Counted from the stretch's first letter, positions 24,780-33,934 are shown. The stretch is 55,902 nucleotides of DNA from Actinomadura montaniterrae (GCF_008923365.1 NZ_WBMR01000043.1:1-55902), one strand, 5' to 3'. Numbers and translations: made by a program. Notes: generated from the sequence alone by a model not told the origin.

Positions 24780-24956
24780 TCAGGCGCGGTTGCGGGTGAT
24801 GCGGCCCGCGAAGGCCCAGCCGAGGCCGAGGAGCACGCCGCCGATCGCGGCGACGAGGCCGAGGGCGGGGGTGTCCAGCATGGCGAGGAGGCCGATGAGC
24901 AGCCCGTAGAGGATCGTGAGGGCGAACAGGGCGGCCCGGATGGGGTTGTTGTTCAT
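24780..24956 (-). CDS. 58-aa two-helix membrane protein
   Basis: Two hydrophobic helices (AALFALTILYGLLIGLLAML and LGLVAAIGGVLLGLGWAFAG), short polar ends. Divergent from the histidine kinase gene across a 91-bp region with a palindrome, so it may be a target or accessory of that two-component system. Confidence 0.7.
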   Translation of the reverse strand: MNNNPIRAALFALTILYGLLIGLLAMLDTPALGLVAAIGGVLLGLGWAFAGRITRNRA

Positions 24957-24993
24957 GCCCGCAATGCTCCCGGCGGCCGGGCGGCAGTACTAT

Positions 24994-25007
24994 CCACCGG
25001 TCGGTGG
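24994..25007. promoter_or_regulatory. Palindromic operator candidate
   Basis: CCACCG-GT-CGGTGG, perfect 6-bp arms, in the divergent region between the 58-aa membrane gene and the kinase gene. Likely bound by the response regulator encoded downstream. Confidence 0.5.
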
Positions 25008-25047
25008 ACAGGCGGGCCGCGCGGCGCGCCGGGGGAGCGGGCAGGTC

Positions 25048-26214
25048 ATGAGCGGTGTCGACCCGGGCGTGGCGCGGGCGGAGGACGTCTGGTACCGGTC
25101 GTACCCGTTCTGGGACGCCTACTTCGCGCTGGTGCTGGTCGGCACGGTCGCGGCGACGGCGGCGGACGGGCTGCCGCCCGGCCGGAAGGCGGCGGCGATC
25201 CTGCTGCTGGTGCTGCTGAGCCTGGCGTACGCGGCGCTGGGCCGGAAGGCGCTGCGGTCCCGCGGGGAGCGGCATCCCGGGTGCCGGGTGTACGCGGGGG
25301 CGATGGTGCTGATGTTCGTCCCGGCGACGGTGCTGGCGCCGGTGACGGCGACGGGGCTGGCCGCGCTCGCGCCGCAGGTGTACATGGTGTACGGCACGGC
25401 GCGCGGCTTCGCGCTGATGGTGGTGCTGTTCTCCGGGGCGATCGGGTCGGCGATGGTGGCGTCCGGCGCGGGCGTGACGCTCTCGCTGGTGATGATGCTG
25501 GTGGCCATCGCGTGCAGCGGGCTGCTCGCCACGTTCATCGGCCGGCTCAGCGCGCAGAACCGGGAGCGGGCCCTGCTGATCGACGAGCTGGACCGCACCC
25601 GGGACGAGCTGGCGGCGGTGAGCCGGGAGGCGGGCGTGCTCGCCGAGCGGGAGCGGCTCGCCCGCGACATCCACGACACGATCGCGCAGGGGTTCACCAG
25701 CATCGTGATGCTGGCGCAGGCGGCGGAGGCGGAGGTCGGGCCGAACCGGCATCTGGACCTGGTGGCGCGGACGGCGCGGGAGAACCTCGCCGAGACGCGC
25801 GGGCTGGTCGCGGCGCTGGCGCCGCCCGCGCTGGCGGAGGGGTCGCTGGTGGAGGCGCTGCGGCGGCTCGCCGCGGACTTCGCGCTGCCCGTCGACATGG
25901 ACGTGGAGGGGGAGCAGCGGCCGCTCGGCGCGGCGGCGGAGGCGGTGCTGCTGCGGGTGGCGCAGGAGGCGCTCGCGAACGTCCGCAAGCACGCGGGCGC
26001 CCGGTCGGTGTGGATGGCGCTGGAGTTCGGGGCGGGCGAGGCGCGGCTGACGGTCGCCGACGACGGCCGGGGCTTCGACCCGGAGGCGGTCGCGTCCGGG
26101 TTCGGGCTGCGCGGCATGCGCGGGCGCGTCGAGCAGGCGGGCGGCGGCCTCGCCGTGCGCAGCGGCGCCGGCGAGGGCGCCGTGGTCGAGGCGGTGCTGC
26201 CGTGCTCCGCGTGA
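25048..26214 (+). CDS. Sensor histidine kinase (HisKA_3/NarL type)
   Basis: 388 aa. About six N-terminal transmembrane helices (residues 20-165), a coiled linker, the phospho-acceptor box ERERLARDIHDTIAQGF with His near residue 208, and an HATPase domain with N box (AQEALANVRKHAGA) and G boxes (VADDGRGFDPE, GFGLRGMRGRV). The membrane input is of the integral sensing type without a large extracellular domain. It overlaps the response regulator by 13 bp. Start ATG 25048 was chosen over an upstream frame lacking a ribosome site. Confidence 0.95.
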   Translation: MSGVDPGVARAEDVWYRSYPFWDAYFALVLVGTVAATAADGLPPGRKAAAILLLVLLSLAYAALGRKALRSRGERHPGCRVYAGAMVLMFVPATVLAPVTATGLAALAPQVYMVYGTARGFALMVVLFSGAIGSAMVASGAGVTLSLVMMLVAIACSGLLATFIGRLSAQNRERALLIDELDRTRDELAAVSREAGVLAERERLARDIHDTIAQGFTSIVMLAQAAEAEVGPNRHLDLVARTARENLAETRGLVAALAPPALAEGSLVEALRRLAADFALPVDMDVEGEQRPLGAAAEAVLLRVAQEALANVRKHAGARSVWMALEFGAGEARLTVADDGRGFDPEAVASGFGLRGMRGRVEQAGGGLAVRSGAGEGAVVEAVLPCSA

Positions 26215-26819
26215 TGATCGTGGACGACCACGCGATCGTCCGGGAGGGGCTGCGCGGGATGCTCGCGGCCGAGCCCGGCATGGAGGTGGCGGCGGAGGCG
26301 GCGAGCGGTGACGAGGCGGTCGCGCTGGCGCCGCGGGTGCGGCCGGACGTGATCCTGATGGACCTGCGGATGCCCGGCGGGGACGGGGTGAGCGCGATCG
26401 AGCGGCTCGGCCAGGGGCACCGGGTGCTGGTGCTGACGACGTTCGAGGACGACGCGGACATCGTCCGCGCCGTCCGGTCGGGTGCGGCGGGCTACCTGCT
26501 GAAGGACGCGTCCCGCGCGGCTCTGGCCGCCGCGATCCGGGACGTCGCGGCGGGCCGGACGGTGCTGGCGCCATCGGTGTCGGCGAAGCTGAGCGCGGCG
26601 CGGGCGGCGCCCGCGCCGGCGGTGCTGTCGGCGCGGGAGGCGGAGGTCCTCGCGCTGGTCGCGCGGGGGCTGACGAACGCCGAGATCGGCGGGCGCCTGT
26701 TCATCGGGCAGGCGACGGTGAAGACGCACCTGCTGCGGGTGTTCGCCAAGCTCGGCGTGTCGGACCGGACGGCGGCGGTGATGGCCGCGATCGAGCAGGG
26801 CGTCCTGCCGCCGCCCTGA
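26202..26819 (+). CDS. NarL/LuxR-type response regulator
   Basis: 205 aa from GTG 26202 (VLRVMIVDDHAIVREGL). Phospho-acceptor Asp in VILMDLRMPGG, conserved Thr in VLTTFEDD and Lys in YLLKDAS. The C-terminal LuxR HTH begins LSAREAEVLALVARGLTNAE. Partner of the overlapping kinase. Confidence 0.95.
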   Translation: MLRVMIVDDHAIVREGLRGMLAAEPGMEVAAEAASGDEAVALAPRVRPDVILMDLRMPGGDGVSAIERLGQGHRVLVLTTFEDDADIVRAVRSGAAGYLLKDASRAALAAAIRDVAAGRTVLAPSVSAKLSAARAAPAPAVLSAREAEVLALVARGLTNAEIGGRLFIGQATVKTHLLRVFAKLGVSDRTAAVMAAIEQGVLPPP

Positions 26820-26843
26820 GCCCGCCCTTCATCCGCGGCAGGG

Positions 26844-27686
26844 TCACTCCTCGGTGGCGGGGCTGCCGCCCGCGACGACCTCGGCGAGCAGGTCCTCCTC
26901 GGTGGCGCCGCGCCGCCAGTAGCCGGTGAAGGTGACGTCGCGGCGGTGCAGGCCGCGCTCGTTCACCAGGTGCCGGCGCAGCGCCTTCACGGTGGCGGAC
27001 TCGCCCGCGATCCACGCGTACGCGCCGTCCGGGACGGACGCGCCGCGAACCGCGTCGAGCAGCCCGCCGGAGGAGACCCAGCCGATGTCGGCGTCGGCGT
27101 CGCTCGGCAGGTCCTGCCGGTCGTCCGGGTGCGGGGTTTCGACGAACACCCGCGCGGGCGTCCCGGCGGGCAGCCAGGCGAGGTTCCCGGCGATGGCGGG
27201 GAGCGCGGTGAGGTCGCCCGCGATGACGACGGGCCGTCCGGGCGGCGGCCGGAAGTCGCAGCCGCCGTTGTCGGGGCCGGTCGGGCCGAGCACCACGACG
27301 CGGTCGCCGGGGCCGGCCGCCGACGCCCAGCGGGACGCGGGGCCGGACGTCCCGCCGGGGTGCAGCGCGAAGTCGACGTCGAGCTCGCCGGGGCGCTGCG
27401 CCCGCACGGTGTAGGAGCGCATGATGCCGCGCTCGGCCGGGTCGAGCGCGCGCCAGTCGGCGAACCAGGTGTCGGCCGACCAGTCGTCCGGCATGACGGG
27501 CGCGTCCTGGTGCGGGTGCGGCAGGAAGATCTTGAACCGCTGGTCGCGGCCGCCGGTGGCGAAGCCGCCGGGCCCGCCGTCCAGGCACGTCCCGCCGAAG
27601 GTGACGCGGACCATGGACGGCCCGAGTCGCGCGGTCCGCAGGACGTGCAGGTCGAAGAAGGCGTACGGGTGGCTGGGGGTCCTCAT
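26844..27686 (-). CDS. Siderophore-interacting FAD reductase (SIP family)
   Basis: 280 aa. FAD-binding motif MRSYTVRAQRPGELDVDF, nucleotide part PVVIAGDLTALPAI and the C-terminal signature VTFTGYWRRGATEEDLL. SIP proteins reduce ferric siderophores in the cytoplasm to release iron. It follows the substrate-binding lipoprotein gene by 46 bp in the same direction, so both are expected under the iron box. Confidence 0.95.
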   Translation of the reverse strand: MRTPSHPYAFFDLHVLRTARLGPSMVRVTFGGTCLDGGPGGFATGGRDQRFKIFLPHPHQDAPVMPDDWSADTWFADWRALDPAERGIMRSYTVRAQRPGELDVDFALHPGGTSGPASRWASAAGPGDRVVVLGPTGPDNGGCDFRPPPGRPVVIAGDLTALPAIAGNLAWLPAGTPARVFVETPHPDDRQDLPSDADADIGWVSSGGLLDAVRGASVPDGAYAWIAGESATVKALRRHLVNERGLHRRDVTFTGYWRRGATEEDLLAEVVAGGSPATEE

Positions 27687-27732
27687 CGCTGTGCCTTTCG
27701 GTGAACGCGGGCCGGCGGGCCCGGCCGCTGGG

Positions 27733-28761
27733 TCAGCCGGTCTTCTTCGCGGTGCGGATGGTCTGGGCGAGGGCCTCGATGATCGGGGCGCAGCCCTCGT
27801 AGGAGAAGCGGGGCTCGGGCTGCCACGCGATGACCTGCCCGGCCTTCACCGCCGGCAGGTCCTTCCAGGACGGCTTCGAGCCGAGGTCCTTGGGCTGCAG
27901 CGCCTGGGTGCGGCTGTCGAGCATGATGACGTCGGCCTTGTACTTGCCGGCGTTCTCCCAGCTCAGGTCCTCGAAGTAGCCGTCCTGGCCGAGCTTGTCC
28001 GGGACGACGAGGTCGACGCCGAGCTCCTTGAAGTAGATGAGGTCGGTGTTCTTGTTCGGGCTGGAGGCGTAGAACAGGTCGGGGCTGGCGGACGCGGCGA
28101 GCACCTTCAGGCCGGCGCTGGCCTTCGCGGCGGCGCGCAGCGACTCGACGGCCTTGTCGAAGCGGGCCTTGGCGGCGGTGACCTTGGCGGACTTCAGGTC
28201 GGCGCCGAGCGCGGCGGCGAGCGCGGCGGTCCGCTCGATCGGCTTCGGCAGCGCGACGTCGCCGGCGGAGATCGCGGCCTGCGGCGCGAGCGCGTAGATC
28301 TTGTCCTTGCTCTCGGCCGGGACGTAGAAGAGCTCGCCCTTCACGAACATGTTGTCCACGAGCAGGTCGGGGCGGAGCGAGGCGTACTTCTCGATGTTGA
28401 ACTCGCCGTAGGCGTTGCCGATGATGGTGAGCCGGTCGACGGGCAGGTTCCCGGCCTGCGGGTCGGGCTTGCCGTCCTTGAGCTTCGTCGGGCCGTACAC
28501 GCCGACGATCTGCTGGTCGACGCCGAAGTCGTAGAGGGCGGCGAGGGCGCCGACGTAGCCGACGACGCGCTGCGGGCGCGCCTTGAGCCGGATGGCGGTG
28601 CCGCGGTCGTCGGTGAACGTCCACGCGCCGCCGGACGGGGACGCGCCGGACGTGCCGTCCCCGCCCCCGCCGCACGCGCTGATCAGGGCGCCGAGGGCGA
28701 CGGCGCCGCCGGCGCCGAGGAATCCGCGGCGGGTGAAGGGGGGCGAGGGGATTGTCCGCAT
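27733..28761 (-). CDS. Iron-siderophore ABC transporter substrate-binding lipoprotein
   Basis: 342 aa. The N-terminus has a Tat-like motif (TRRGFLGAGG) and a lipobox ending ISAC, so it is folded before export and lipid-anchored. FepB/FhuD-type body: RPQRVVGYVGALAALYDFGV and WENAGKYKADVIMLDSRTQA. Captures ferric siderophores outside the cell for the permeases encoded divergently. Confidence 0.93.
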   Translation of the reverse strand: MRTIPSPPFTRRGFLGAGGAVALGALISACGGGGDGTSGASPSGGAWTFTDDRGTAIRLKARPQRVVGYVGALAALYDFGVDQQIVGVYGPTKLKDGKPDPQAGNLPVDRLTIIGNAYGEFNIEKYASLRPDLLVDNMFVKGELFYVPAESKDKIYALAPQAAISAGDVALPKPIERTAALAAALGADLKSAKVTAAKARFDKAVESLRAAAKASAGLKVLAASASPDLFYASSPNKNTDLIYFKELGVDLVVPDKLGQDGYFEDLSWENAGKYKADVIMLDSRTQALQPKDLGSKPSWKDLPAVKAGQVIAWQPEPRFSYEGCAPIIEALAQTIRTAKKTG

Positions 28762-28817
28762 TTTCGGCTGCTCATCTCTGATCGAACGTGGTGGCCGGAT
28801 TCCGGCCCGATGGGCGC

Positions 28818-28836
28818 TTAGGTTAACCTAACCTAA
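28818..28836. promoter_or_regulatory. Iron box (DmdR/IdeR operator)
   Basis: TTAGGTTAACCTAACCTAA, differing in only two positions from the TTAGGTTAGGCTAACCTAA consensus. It sits between the divergent lipoprotein and permease operons, so iron-loaded repressor can shut both. Confidence 0.93.
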
Positions 28837-28896
28837 GTCGTTGTCCAGTGGCAGGGGGCGGGCCGCCGCCCCCGTCCGTCCCCCCGGAGCCAGCCC

Positions 28897-29964
28897 GTGC
28901 CGTTGACCAGAACCGCGCAGCCGACGGCCCCAGCGCGCGCGCCCGCCGCCCCTGCGCCGGCACCGGCGCGGCGTCATTCCGCCCGCGCGTTAGGGCTCGT
29001 CGCGGCGGTGCTCCTCCTGCTGGCCGTGCTCGTGCTGAGCCTCGCCGTCGGCGCGAAACCGCTGTCGATCGGGCAGGCGTGGGACGGCCTCCTGCACCGC
29101 GGCTCGGGCTCCTACACCGTCGTCCACCAGATGCGCCTGCCGCGCACCCTGCTCGGGCTGCTCGCCGGCATCGCGCTCGGCCTGGCGGGCGCGGTGATGC
29201 AGGCGCTCACCCGCAACCCGCTCGCCGACCCCGGCCTGCTCGGCATCAACGCGGGCGCGTCCGCCGCCGTCGTCTCCGCGATCTCCTTCCTCGGCATCGT
29301 CTCGTTCGCCGGGTTCGTGTGGTTCGCGTTCGCGGGCGCCGGGGTCGTCGCCGTCCTGCTGTACGCGGTCGGCGGCGGCCGCGGCGCGACGCCCGCGCGG
29401 CTCGCGCTCGCCGGGTCCGCGCTCAACGCCGCGCTGTACTCCTACGTCAACGCCGTCCAGCTGCTCGACACCGCGTCCCTCGACCGGATGCGGTTCTGGA
29501 CGGTCGGGTCGCTCGCCGCCGCGCAGACGTCCACGGTCGAGAAGGTCGCGCCGTTCGTCGCGGTCGGGCTCGTGCTCGCGCTGCTGCTGGCCCGCCCGCT
29601 GAACGCCATGGCGATGGGCGAGGACGCGGCGCGCGCGCTCGGCGCCCGCCCCGGCCGCGCCAAGATCCTCGCGATCGTCGCCGTCACGCTGCTGTGCGGC
29701 GCCGCGACCGCGGCCTGCGGGCCGATCATCTTCGTCGGGCTGATGGTGCCGCACCTCGTCCGCGCGCTGACCGGGCCCGACCTGCGCTGGCTGCTGCCGT
29801 ACTGCGCGGTCCTCGCGCCCGCGCTGATGCTCGCCGCGGACGTGCTCGGACGCGTCGTCGTCCGGCCGTCCGAGCTCCAGGTCGGGATCGTCATGGTGGT
29901 CGCCGGCGGGCCGGTGTTCCTCTACTTCGTCCGGCGCCCGCGCAGCAAGGTGGTCGCATCGTGA
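28897..29964 (+). CDS. FecCD-type iron-siderophore permease 1
   Basis: 355 aa, about ten transmembrane helices. Hallmarks: RLPRTLLGLLAGIALGLAGA, MQALTRNPLADPGLLGINAG and CGPIIFVGLMVPHLVRALTG (ATPase-coupling loop). GTG start with GGAG seven bases upstream. Forms the channel with permease 2; GTGA overlap. Confidence 0.95.
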   Translation: MPLTRTAQPTAPARAPAAPAPAPARRHSARALGLVAAVLLLLAVLVLSLAVGAKPLSIGQAWDGLLHRGSGSYTVVHQMRLPRTLLGLLAGIALGLAGAVMQALTRNPLADPGLLGINAGASAAVVSAISFLGIVSFAGFVWFAFAGAGVVAVLLYAVGGGRGATPARLALAGSALNAALYSYVNAVQLLDTASLDRMRFWTVGSLAAAQTSTVEKVAPFVAVGLVLALLLARPLNAMAMGEDAARALGARPGRAKILAIVAVTLLCGAATAACGPIIFVGLMVPHLVRALTGPDLRWLLPYCAVLAPALMLAADVLGRVVVRPSELQVGIVMVVAGGPVFLYFVRRPRSKVVAS

Positions 29965-31013
29965 AGCCCGCAGGGGTGAAGGGCGCCGTCGTCAGGACGC
30001 CGAACGGGCTGTCGCTGCGGTTCCGCCCGCGCGCGCTCGCCGTCGCCGTCCTCTGCCTGGCCGTCGCGCTGGGCGTCAGCGTGCTGCTGATCGGCAGCGG
30101 CGACTTCCCGATGAGCCCCGCCGACGTCGTCCGGACGCTGCTCGGGAACGGGACGCCCGCCGACTCGCTGATCGTCAACGAGATCCGGCTGCCCCGCGCC
30201 GTGGCCGCGCTCGCGGTCGGCGCCGCGCTCGGGCTGGCCGGCGCGATCTTCCAGTCGCTGACCCGCAACCCGCTCGGCAGCCCGGACGTGCTCGGCTTCA
30301 CCCAGGGCGCGGCGACCGGCGTGCTCGGCGTGATCGTGCTGGCCGGCGGCGGCAGCGCGGCGGTCGCCGCGGGCGCCGCCGGCGGCGGGCTGCTCACCGG
30401 CGCCCTCGTGTACGCGGTGGCCGGCCGGCACGGCGCCCACGGGCAGCGGCTGATCCTCGTCGGCATCGGCGTCGCCGCGATCCTCACCGGCGTGAACGGC
30501 TACCTGCTCACCCAGGCGAAGATCACCGACGCGGCGCGCGCCGTGCTGTGGCTGACCGGCAGCCTGGACGGCCGCGACTGGGCCGACGCGGCGCCCGTCC
30601 TCATCGCGCTCGCCGTCCTCGGCCCGCTCGTCGTGGTCGGCTGCGGGCGGGCGCTGCGGATGCTGGAGATGGGCGACGACGCGGCGCACGGCCTCGGCGT
30701 CCCGATCGAGCGGGCCCGGCTGATCATGCTGGCCGCGGCCGTGCTGCTCACCTCGCTCGCCGCGGCGGCGGCCGGGCCGGTGTCGTTCGTGGCGCTGACC
30801 GCGCCGCAGCTCGCCCGCCGGCTGACCCGCACGCCCGGCCCCAACCTGCTGCCGTCCATGTGCATGGGCGCGGCGCTGCTGGTGGCCGCCGACTGGGCCG
30901 CGCAGCGCGCGTTCACCGGCCACCAGCTCCCGGTCGGCGTGGTGACCGGGCTGCTCGGCGGCGGATACCTGGTCTGGCTCCTCGTGACCCAACGCAAGAC
31001 GGGACGGATCTGA
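29961..31013 (+). CDS. FecCD-type iron-siderophore permease 2
   Basis: 350 aa. RLPRAVAALAVGAALGLAGA, FQSLTRNPLGSPDVLGFTQG and AGPVSFVALTAPQLARRLTR. Paralogue of the preceding gene (FepD/FepG arrangement). The start overlaps the permease 1 stop; ends one base before the ATPase start. Confidence 0.95.
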   Translation: MKPAGVKGAVVRTPNGLSLRFRPRALAVAVLCLAVALGVSVLLIGSGDFPMSPADVVRTLLGNGTPADSLIVNEIRLPRAVAALAVGAALGLAGAIFQSLTRNPLGSPDVLGFTQGAATGVLGVIVLAGGGSAAVAAGAAGGGLLTGALVYAVAGRHGAHGQRLILVGIGVAAILTGVNGYLLTQAKITDAARAVLWLTGSLDGRDWADAAPVLIALAVLGPLVVVGCGRALRMLEMGDDAAHGLGVPIERARLIMLAAAVLLTSLAAAAAGPVSFVALTAPQLARRLTRTPGPNLLPSMCMGAALLVAADWAAQRAFTGHQLPVGVVTGLLGGGYLVWLLVTQRKTGRI

Positions 31014-31829
31014 ATGAAGGACGCGAACGCGCGGCTCAGCGGCACGGGCCTCACCCTGGCCTACGACAAGCGCACCATCACCCGGGACCTCGACGTCACG
31101 GTGCCGGACGGCTCGTTCACCGTGATCGTCGGGCCGAACGCGTGCGGCAAGTCGACCCTGCTGCGGGCGCTCGCGCGGATCCTCAAGCCCGCGTCCGGCA
31201 CCGTCGTGCTGGACGGCGAGCCGATCGCGGCCTGGCCCGCCAAGAAGCTCGCGCGCACGCTCGGGCTGCTGCCGCAGTCGTCGATCGCGCCGGAGGGGAT
31301 CACGGTCGCCGACCTGGTGTCGCGCGGCCGGTACCCGCACCAGGGGCTGCTGCGGCAGTGGTCGCGCGAGGACGAGCGGGTCGTCGCCGAGTCGATGGAG
31401 GCCACCGGCGTCGCCGCGCTCGCGGACCGTCCGGTGGACGAGCTGTCCGGCGGGCAGCGGCAGCGGGTGTGGATCGCGATGGCGCTCGCGCAGCAGACGC
31501 CGCTGCTGCTGCTGGACGAGCCGACCACGTACCTCGACATCGCGCACCAGATCGAGGTGCTGGACCTCTGCGCGCGGCTGCACGAGGAGGGCCGCACCGT
31601 CGTCGCCGTCCTGCACGACCTGAACCACGCCGCGCGGTACGCCACCCACATGATCGCCATGCGGGACGGCGCGATCGTGGCGGAGGGCGAGCCGGCGGCC
31701 GTGGTGACGGCGGAGCTGGTCGAGGAGGTGTTCCGGCTGCCGTGCCGGGTGATCGACTGCCCGGAGACGGGGACCCCGCTCGTCGTCCCGGCCGCCCGCG
31801 CAGCCCGCACCGCCCGCGCGGCGGGCTGA
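31014..31829 (+). CDS. Iron-siderophore ABC ATPase
   Basis: 271 aa. Walker A VGPNACGKSTLLRAL, signature LSGGQRQRVWIAMALAQQ, Walker B LLLLDEPTTYLDI, H-loop VLHDLNHAARY. FepC/FecE type. Ala/Arg-rich extra C-terminus runs into a region of 22-bp repeats. Confidence 0.97.
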   Translation: MKDANARLSGTGLTLAYDKRTITRDLDVTVPDGSFTVIVGPNACGKSTLLRALARILKPASGTVVLDGEPIAAWPAKKLARTLGLLPQSSIAPEGITVADLVSRGRYPHQGLLRQWSREDERVVAESMEATGVAALADRPVDELSGGQRQRVWIAMALAQQTPLLLLDEPTTYLDIAHQIEVLDLCARLHEEGRTVVAVLHDLNHAARYATHMIAMRDGAIVAEGEPAAVVTAELVEEVFRLPCRVIDCPETGTPLVVPAARAARTARAAG

Positions 31830-31855
31830 CCGAGAGCGCGGTGGGGTGCCGGGGA

Positions 31856-31914
31856 CCGCGCGGCGGGCTGAGGGGAACCGCGCGGCGGGCTGCCGGGGAC
31901 CGCGCGGCGGGGTG
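31856..31914. repeat. 22-bp GC-rich tandem repeat, three copies
   Basis: CCGCGCGGCGGG starts at 31856, 31878 and 31900, each followed by CTG or GTG and preceded by GGGGA. Exact 22-bp period. Lies between the ATPase stop and the MFS operator; could reduce read-through or simply be slippage-prone. Confidence 0.7.
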
Positions 31915-31945
31915 ACGAGGGACACGGCCGCCGAGGCGCGGAATA

Positions 31946-31978
31946 GTTGTACGCTTACAACGGTTATAGGCGTACAAC
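31946..31978. promoter_or_regulatory. Operator of the MFS-MarR operon
   Basis: GTTGTACGC (31946-31954) and GCGTACAAC (31970-31978) form a perfect 9-bp inverted repeat. Inside it GTTGTA-CGCT-TACAAC (31946-31961) is a 16-bp palindrome of MarR size. It is AT-richer than its surroundings and lies 14 bp before the MFS start, so binding would block transcription. Confidence 0.75.
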
Positions 31979-31991
31979 GATTGGAGTCCGC

Positions 31992-33461
31992 TTGACCGAC
32001 CTCACCCCCCGCCGGCGGATGCTGGTGCTGGCCATCTGCTGCATGAGCCTGCTCATCGTCAGCCTGGACAACACCATCCTGAACGTCGCGCTGCCCACCC
32101 TGCGGCGCGAGTTCCACAGCTCCGTGTCCGGCCTGCAATGGACCATCGACGCCTACCTCATCGTCCTCGCCTCGCTGCTCATCCTGGCCGGCTCCACCGC
32201 CGACCGGATCGGCCGCCGCCGCGTCTTCCAGACCGGGCTCGCGCTGTTCGTGCTCGGCTCGGTGCTGTGCAGCCTCGCCCCGTCCCTCGGCTGGCTCGTC
32301 GCCGCCCGGGTCGTGCAGGCCGTCGGCGGCTCGATGCTCAACCCGGTCGCCATGTCGATCATCACCAACGTGTTCACCGAGCCCCGCGAGCGCGCCCGCG
32401 CCATCGGCGTGTGGGGCGCCGTCGTCGGGCTGAGCATGGCGATGGGACCGCTCGTCGGCGGCGTCCTCGTCGACTCGGTCGGCTGGCGGTCGATCTTCTG
32501 GCTGAACGTGCCGATCGGCCTCGCCGCGCTCGCGCTGACCGCCCGGTACGTGCCGGAGTCGCGGGCCGAGCGGCCGCGCCGCGCCGACCCGGCCGGCCAG
32601 GCCTTCATGATCGTCCTGCTCGGCACCCTGACCTACGCGATCATCGAGGGGCCCGGGCGCGGCTGGGGCGACCCCGCCGTCCTCGGCGCCGCCGCGCTCG
32701 CCGCGCTCAGCCTCGCCGGGTTCGTCCGGCACGCGCTGCGCGCCCCCGAACCGCTGATCGACCTGCGCTTCTTCCGCAGCGTCCCGTTCACCGGCGCGAC
32801 CGTGATCGCGGTGTCGATGTTCGCCGCGTTCGGCGGCTTCATGTTCCTCAACGCCCTGTACCTCCAGGACGTGCGGGGCATGTCGGCCCTGCACGCCGGC
32901 CTGTACCTGCTGCCGATGGCCGCGATGAGCGCCGTGTTCGCGCCGCTGTCCGGACGCCTCGTCGGCACCCGCGGCCCCCGTCCCTCGCTCGTCGCCGCGG
33001 GCGCCGCGACCCTCGCCAGCGCCGTGCTCGTCGCCGCGTTCGACGCCGAGACCCGCGACGTCACGCTGTTCACCGCCTACGTGCTGTTCGGCATCGGGTT
33101 CGGCATGGTCAACTCGCCGATCACCAACACCGCGGTGTCCGGGATGCCGCGCGCGCAGGCCGGCGTCGCCGCCGCGATCGCCTCCACCAGCCGGCAGGTC
33201 GGCAACGCGCTCGGCGTCGCGGTGATCGGCGCGGTCCTCGCCGCCGGCACGTCCGGCGCGCGCTCCGGCGGCTCCGGCTTCGTGGACGCCGCCCGCCCGG
33301 CATACTGGGTGCTGGCCGGCTGCGCCGCCGTCGTGCTGGTGCTCGGCGTGCTCACCACCGGGCGCCGCGCGGCCCGCAGCGCGGAGCGGACGGCCGCGCT
33401 GTTCGAGACCGCCGAGCCGGCCGCCGGCGGACGCCATGTGACGGGAGCGAGCACCCGATGA
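31992..33461 (+). CDS. DHA2-family (EmrB/QacA) MFS drug exporter
   Basis: 489 aa from TTG 31992 with GGAG five bases upstream. About 14 helices; motif D1 LDNTILNVALPTLRREF, motif A GSTADRIGRRRVFQTG, motif C-like VWGAVVGLSMAMGPLVGGVL. Proton-driven efflux of drugs or a natural product. The MarR regulator overlaps its end, and both share the operator upstream. Confidence 0.93.
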   Translation: MTDLTPRRRMLVLAICCMSLLIVSLDNTILNVALPTLRREFHSSVSGLQWTIDAYLIVLASLLILAGSTADRIGRRRVFQTGLALFVLGSVLCSLAPSLGWLVAARVVQAVGGSMLNPVAMSIITNVFTEPRERARAIGVWGAVVGLSMAMGPLVGGVLVDSVGWRSIFWLNVPIGLAALALTARYVPESRAERPRRADPAGQAFMIVLLGTLTYAIIEGPGRGWGDPAVLGAAALAALSLAGFVRHALRAPEPLIDLRFFRSVPFTGATVIAVSMFAAFGGFMFLNALYLQDVRGMSALHAGLYLLPMAAMSAVFAPLSGRLVGTRGPRPSLVAAGAATLASAVLVAAFDAETRDVTLFTAYVLFGIGFGMVNSPITNTAVSGMPRAQAGVAAAIASTSRQVGNALGVAVIGAVLAAGTSGARSGGSGFVDAARPAYWVLAGCAAVVLVLGVLTTGRRAARSAERTAALFETAEPAAGGRHVTGASTR

Positions 33462-33934
33462 ACCAGTCCGGCCCCGCGTCCGGCGGATCGTCCGCCCCCG
33501 CGGCGGGCGACCGGCCGGACGACCCGGCCGTCCGCGCCTGGCGCAACCTCGGCATCCTGATGCACGAGCGCAGCGACCGGCGCGCCGAGGTCACCGAGGC
33601 GCTCGGCATGAGCTTCTTCCGGGTCAAGGCGCTGCGCCGGCTGGCCGCCGCGCCCGAGCCGCTCACCCTGCGCGGCCTCGCCGACCGGCTCGTCTCCGAC
33701 CGCCCCTACGTCACCCTTGTGGTGGACGACCTGGTCGAGCGCGGGCTGGTCGAGCGCACCGAGAACCCGGCCGACCGCCGCTCCAAGCTCGTCACGGTCA
33801 CCGACGCCGGGCGCGCCGTCGCCGCCGAGGCCGAGCGGATCCTCAGCACCCCGCCGGCCGCCCTCTACGAGCTCCCGCCCGAGGACCTGGCCGTCCTCGA
33901 CCGCGTCGCCGCCCGCCTGGTCGCGGACGAGTAG
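33458..33934 (+). CDS. MarR-family regulator
   Basis: 158 aa. wHTH LTLRGLADRLVSDRPYVTLV, wing ENPADRRSKLVTVTDAG. The first 25 residues are Pro/Ser/Gly-rich. ATGA overlap with the MFS gene, so it is made together with the pump; probable ligand-released autorepressor. Confidence 0.93.
   Translation: MNQSGPASGGSSAPAAGDRPDDPAVRAWRNLGILMHERSDRRAEVTEALGMSFFRVKALRRLAAAPEPLTLRGLADRLVSDRPYVTLVVDDLVERGLVERTENPADRRSKLVTVTDAGRAVAAEAERILSTPPAALYELPPEDLAVLDRVAARLVADE

Noticed and set aside
31856..31914. CRISPR-like repeat
   Set aside because: Repeats are contiguous with no spacers and no cas genes are present.
31947..31991. Upstream TTG start for the MFS exporter
   Set aside because: It would place the start inside the operator palindrome; TTG 31992 has a good ribosome site and fits family length.
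29922..33437. 1171-codon minus-strand ORF across permease, ATPase and MFS genes
   Set aside because: Opposite strand of four well-supported genes; no motif or start signal.
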